This document shows positions 63,086 through 64,000 of a stretch of 64,000 nt of DNA, piece after piece (the stretch's first letter is position 1; every line of letters begins with the position of its first letter). Under the pieces are notes generated by a model that had not been told where the DNA came from, ran no database searches, and was given only the letters and a program-made list of their open reading frames with translations. Source of the stretch: Achatina immaculata (taxonomy: Eukaryota; Mollusca; Gastropoda; Stylommatophora; Achatinidae); contig CM019716.1 of NCBI GenBank assembly GCA_009760885.1, positions 13,035,702 through 13,099,701 on the forward strand, read 5' to 3'. A program made the position numbers and the translations under genes.

Positions 63086-64000
63086 TACTGTTAAAAAAAA
63101 AACAAAAAATGCAACACTACTGTAGTCGTAATGAACACCAAATTTCAAACTTGTATCAAAATTGTATTTTATGGCATTAATGTTTCAATCTTGGCATGAA
63201 GAAACTTTAAGACTTTAACAATGAAATGATGTTTATTAAATTTGGTTTGGACTTTTATTCTTTGCGACTGAGGCCTCCGTTTCAGTAAAGTGGATGGCCT
63301 CCTCTGGCCTGTGTCAGAGAATGACATCTCCTTGACATGGATCCGATTAGCCGTTGGATCTGTTGTTGTGGGATGGCTGCCCACTCTTCCCACAGTGCAA
63401 GAGACAACTGTTTGAGATTGGTTGACGCCATGTCTTGCTGGCGGACTTGTCTGTTGAGTTCTTCCCATAAGTGTTCTATTGGGTTCATGTCTGATGATAT
63501 GGATGGCCACAGAATGGTCTAGATGTTGTTGTCAGTGAAGAACTGAGTGGTAAGTTGTGTCACATGAGGTCGAACGTTATCCTGCTGAAAAATCGACCCT
63601 GGTGCAGCCAGAAGTGGAAGGACATGAGGACGAAGAATTTCAACGACGTATCATTGGGCATTCAGGCATCCTTCAGTTTGCACCAGGTCAATTCTTCCCA
63701 TGAAATTGATCAACCCTCACACCAGTACACCTCCACCACCATGTGGAGGAGCTTCATCCACGCAGTTCTGGCGTAGCGCTCATGGATTCTGTTGTAAACT
63801 CTTCTCCGTCTATCGTGTCACTGGAGCAGAAAGAATGATTCATCACTAAACCAAACCCTTCTCCAATCATTTGCAACGGTCCATTGACAGTGCTGGTTTG
63901 CCCACTGCAGTAGGTTCTGGCGATGCCAGTTCGTAAGAACAGGACCTCTGTAGGGTCTTATAGCCCAAAGACCAGCGTCGTGCAGCTGGTACCTGACCGT
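63086..64000 (-). mobile_element. Tc1-like transposon with transposase pseudogene, cut by window end
   Basis: The element starts at 63086 (tactgttaaaa) after TA (63084-63085) inside LINE H. The transposase is on the minus strand. 'FQQDNVRPHVTQLTTQFF' holds the second catalytic Asp; after a stop codon comes 'SDMNPIEHLWEELNRQVR', where the Glu lies 34 residues after that Asp (D,D34E). The C terminus is 'RQQDMASTNLKQ' to 'TQARGGHPLY'. Upstream sequence toward 64000 encodes the middle of the protein with frame breaks. It differs clearly from the Tc1 element at 35789-37327. The other end is outside the window. Confidence 0.88.

Noticed and set aside
60415..64000. Third exon of the HAD gene
   Set aside because: No segment with plausible HAD motif II or III and splice sites was found; the stretch is a minisatellite followed by LINE and Tc1 sequence.

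Overview
This window is repeat-dense animal nuclear DNA. Introns, non-LTR retrotransposon endonuclease/reverse transcriptase genes, mariner and Tc1 transposons, hAT-type ends and long minisatellites rule out a bacterial, phage or organelle source. The mix of RTE-like LINEs with short-motif tails, Tc1/mariner elements and a retroelement RNase H of the 'WIYCPGHAGVK' type resembles mollusc, probably gastropod, genomes. That assignment is inference from recollection, not a search.

Only one convincing host gene is seen. It is a partial gene on the + strand with coding exons at 54405-54523 and 60204-60414, joined by a phase-compatible 5.7-kb intron. It encodes a basic, acid-free N terminus (mitochondrial presequence-like) followed by a HAD-superfamily motif I (FDKDGTL). 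A perfect NRF-1-type palindrome at 50822-50833 may mark its promoter. The remaining exons must lie beyond 64000.

Layout. 1-7.2 kb: a nearly complete LINE (family A), minisatellites, a family L LINE scrap and a composite element with inverted arms. 7.2-13 kb: a mariner inserted in a dispersed repeat, an 18-bp minisatellite and LINE scraps. 13-18 kb: dispersed repeats, then a decayed RNase H domain that passes directly into 27 copies of a 45-bp minisatellite derived from it. 18-29.8 kb: stacked LINE copies and three copies of a ~1.5-kb retroposon family (R1) whose insertions carry 11-12-bp target-site duplications. 29.8-38 kb: a foldback structure, more LINE 3' ends and a Tc1 element. 38-49 kb: a hAT-type MITE, a SINE nested in an older repeat, two minisatellites with higher-order structure, and a nearly identical 1.72-kb tandem duplication. 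49-64 kb: LINEs, dispersed repeats, the host gene and a Tc1 element cut by the window end.

Most long open frames here are not genes. They are tandem arrays whose period is a multiple of three, which keeps several frames open at once. At least ten insertions can be delimited by target-site duplications read directly from the sequence, which gives a relative order of events. LINE families are labelled by their 3' ends: A ends in ALGT with a GA-repeat tail; D ends near QGSEKA with an ATG-repeat tail; G ends in RALCDV; H ends in GHANE with an AATG-repeat tail; I ends in HGT with an ATG-repeat tail; J ends in NLRSG with an ATG-repeat tail; L has the MRYFGHIKRH segment. R1 to R4 are dispersed non-coding repeats.
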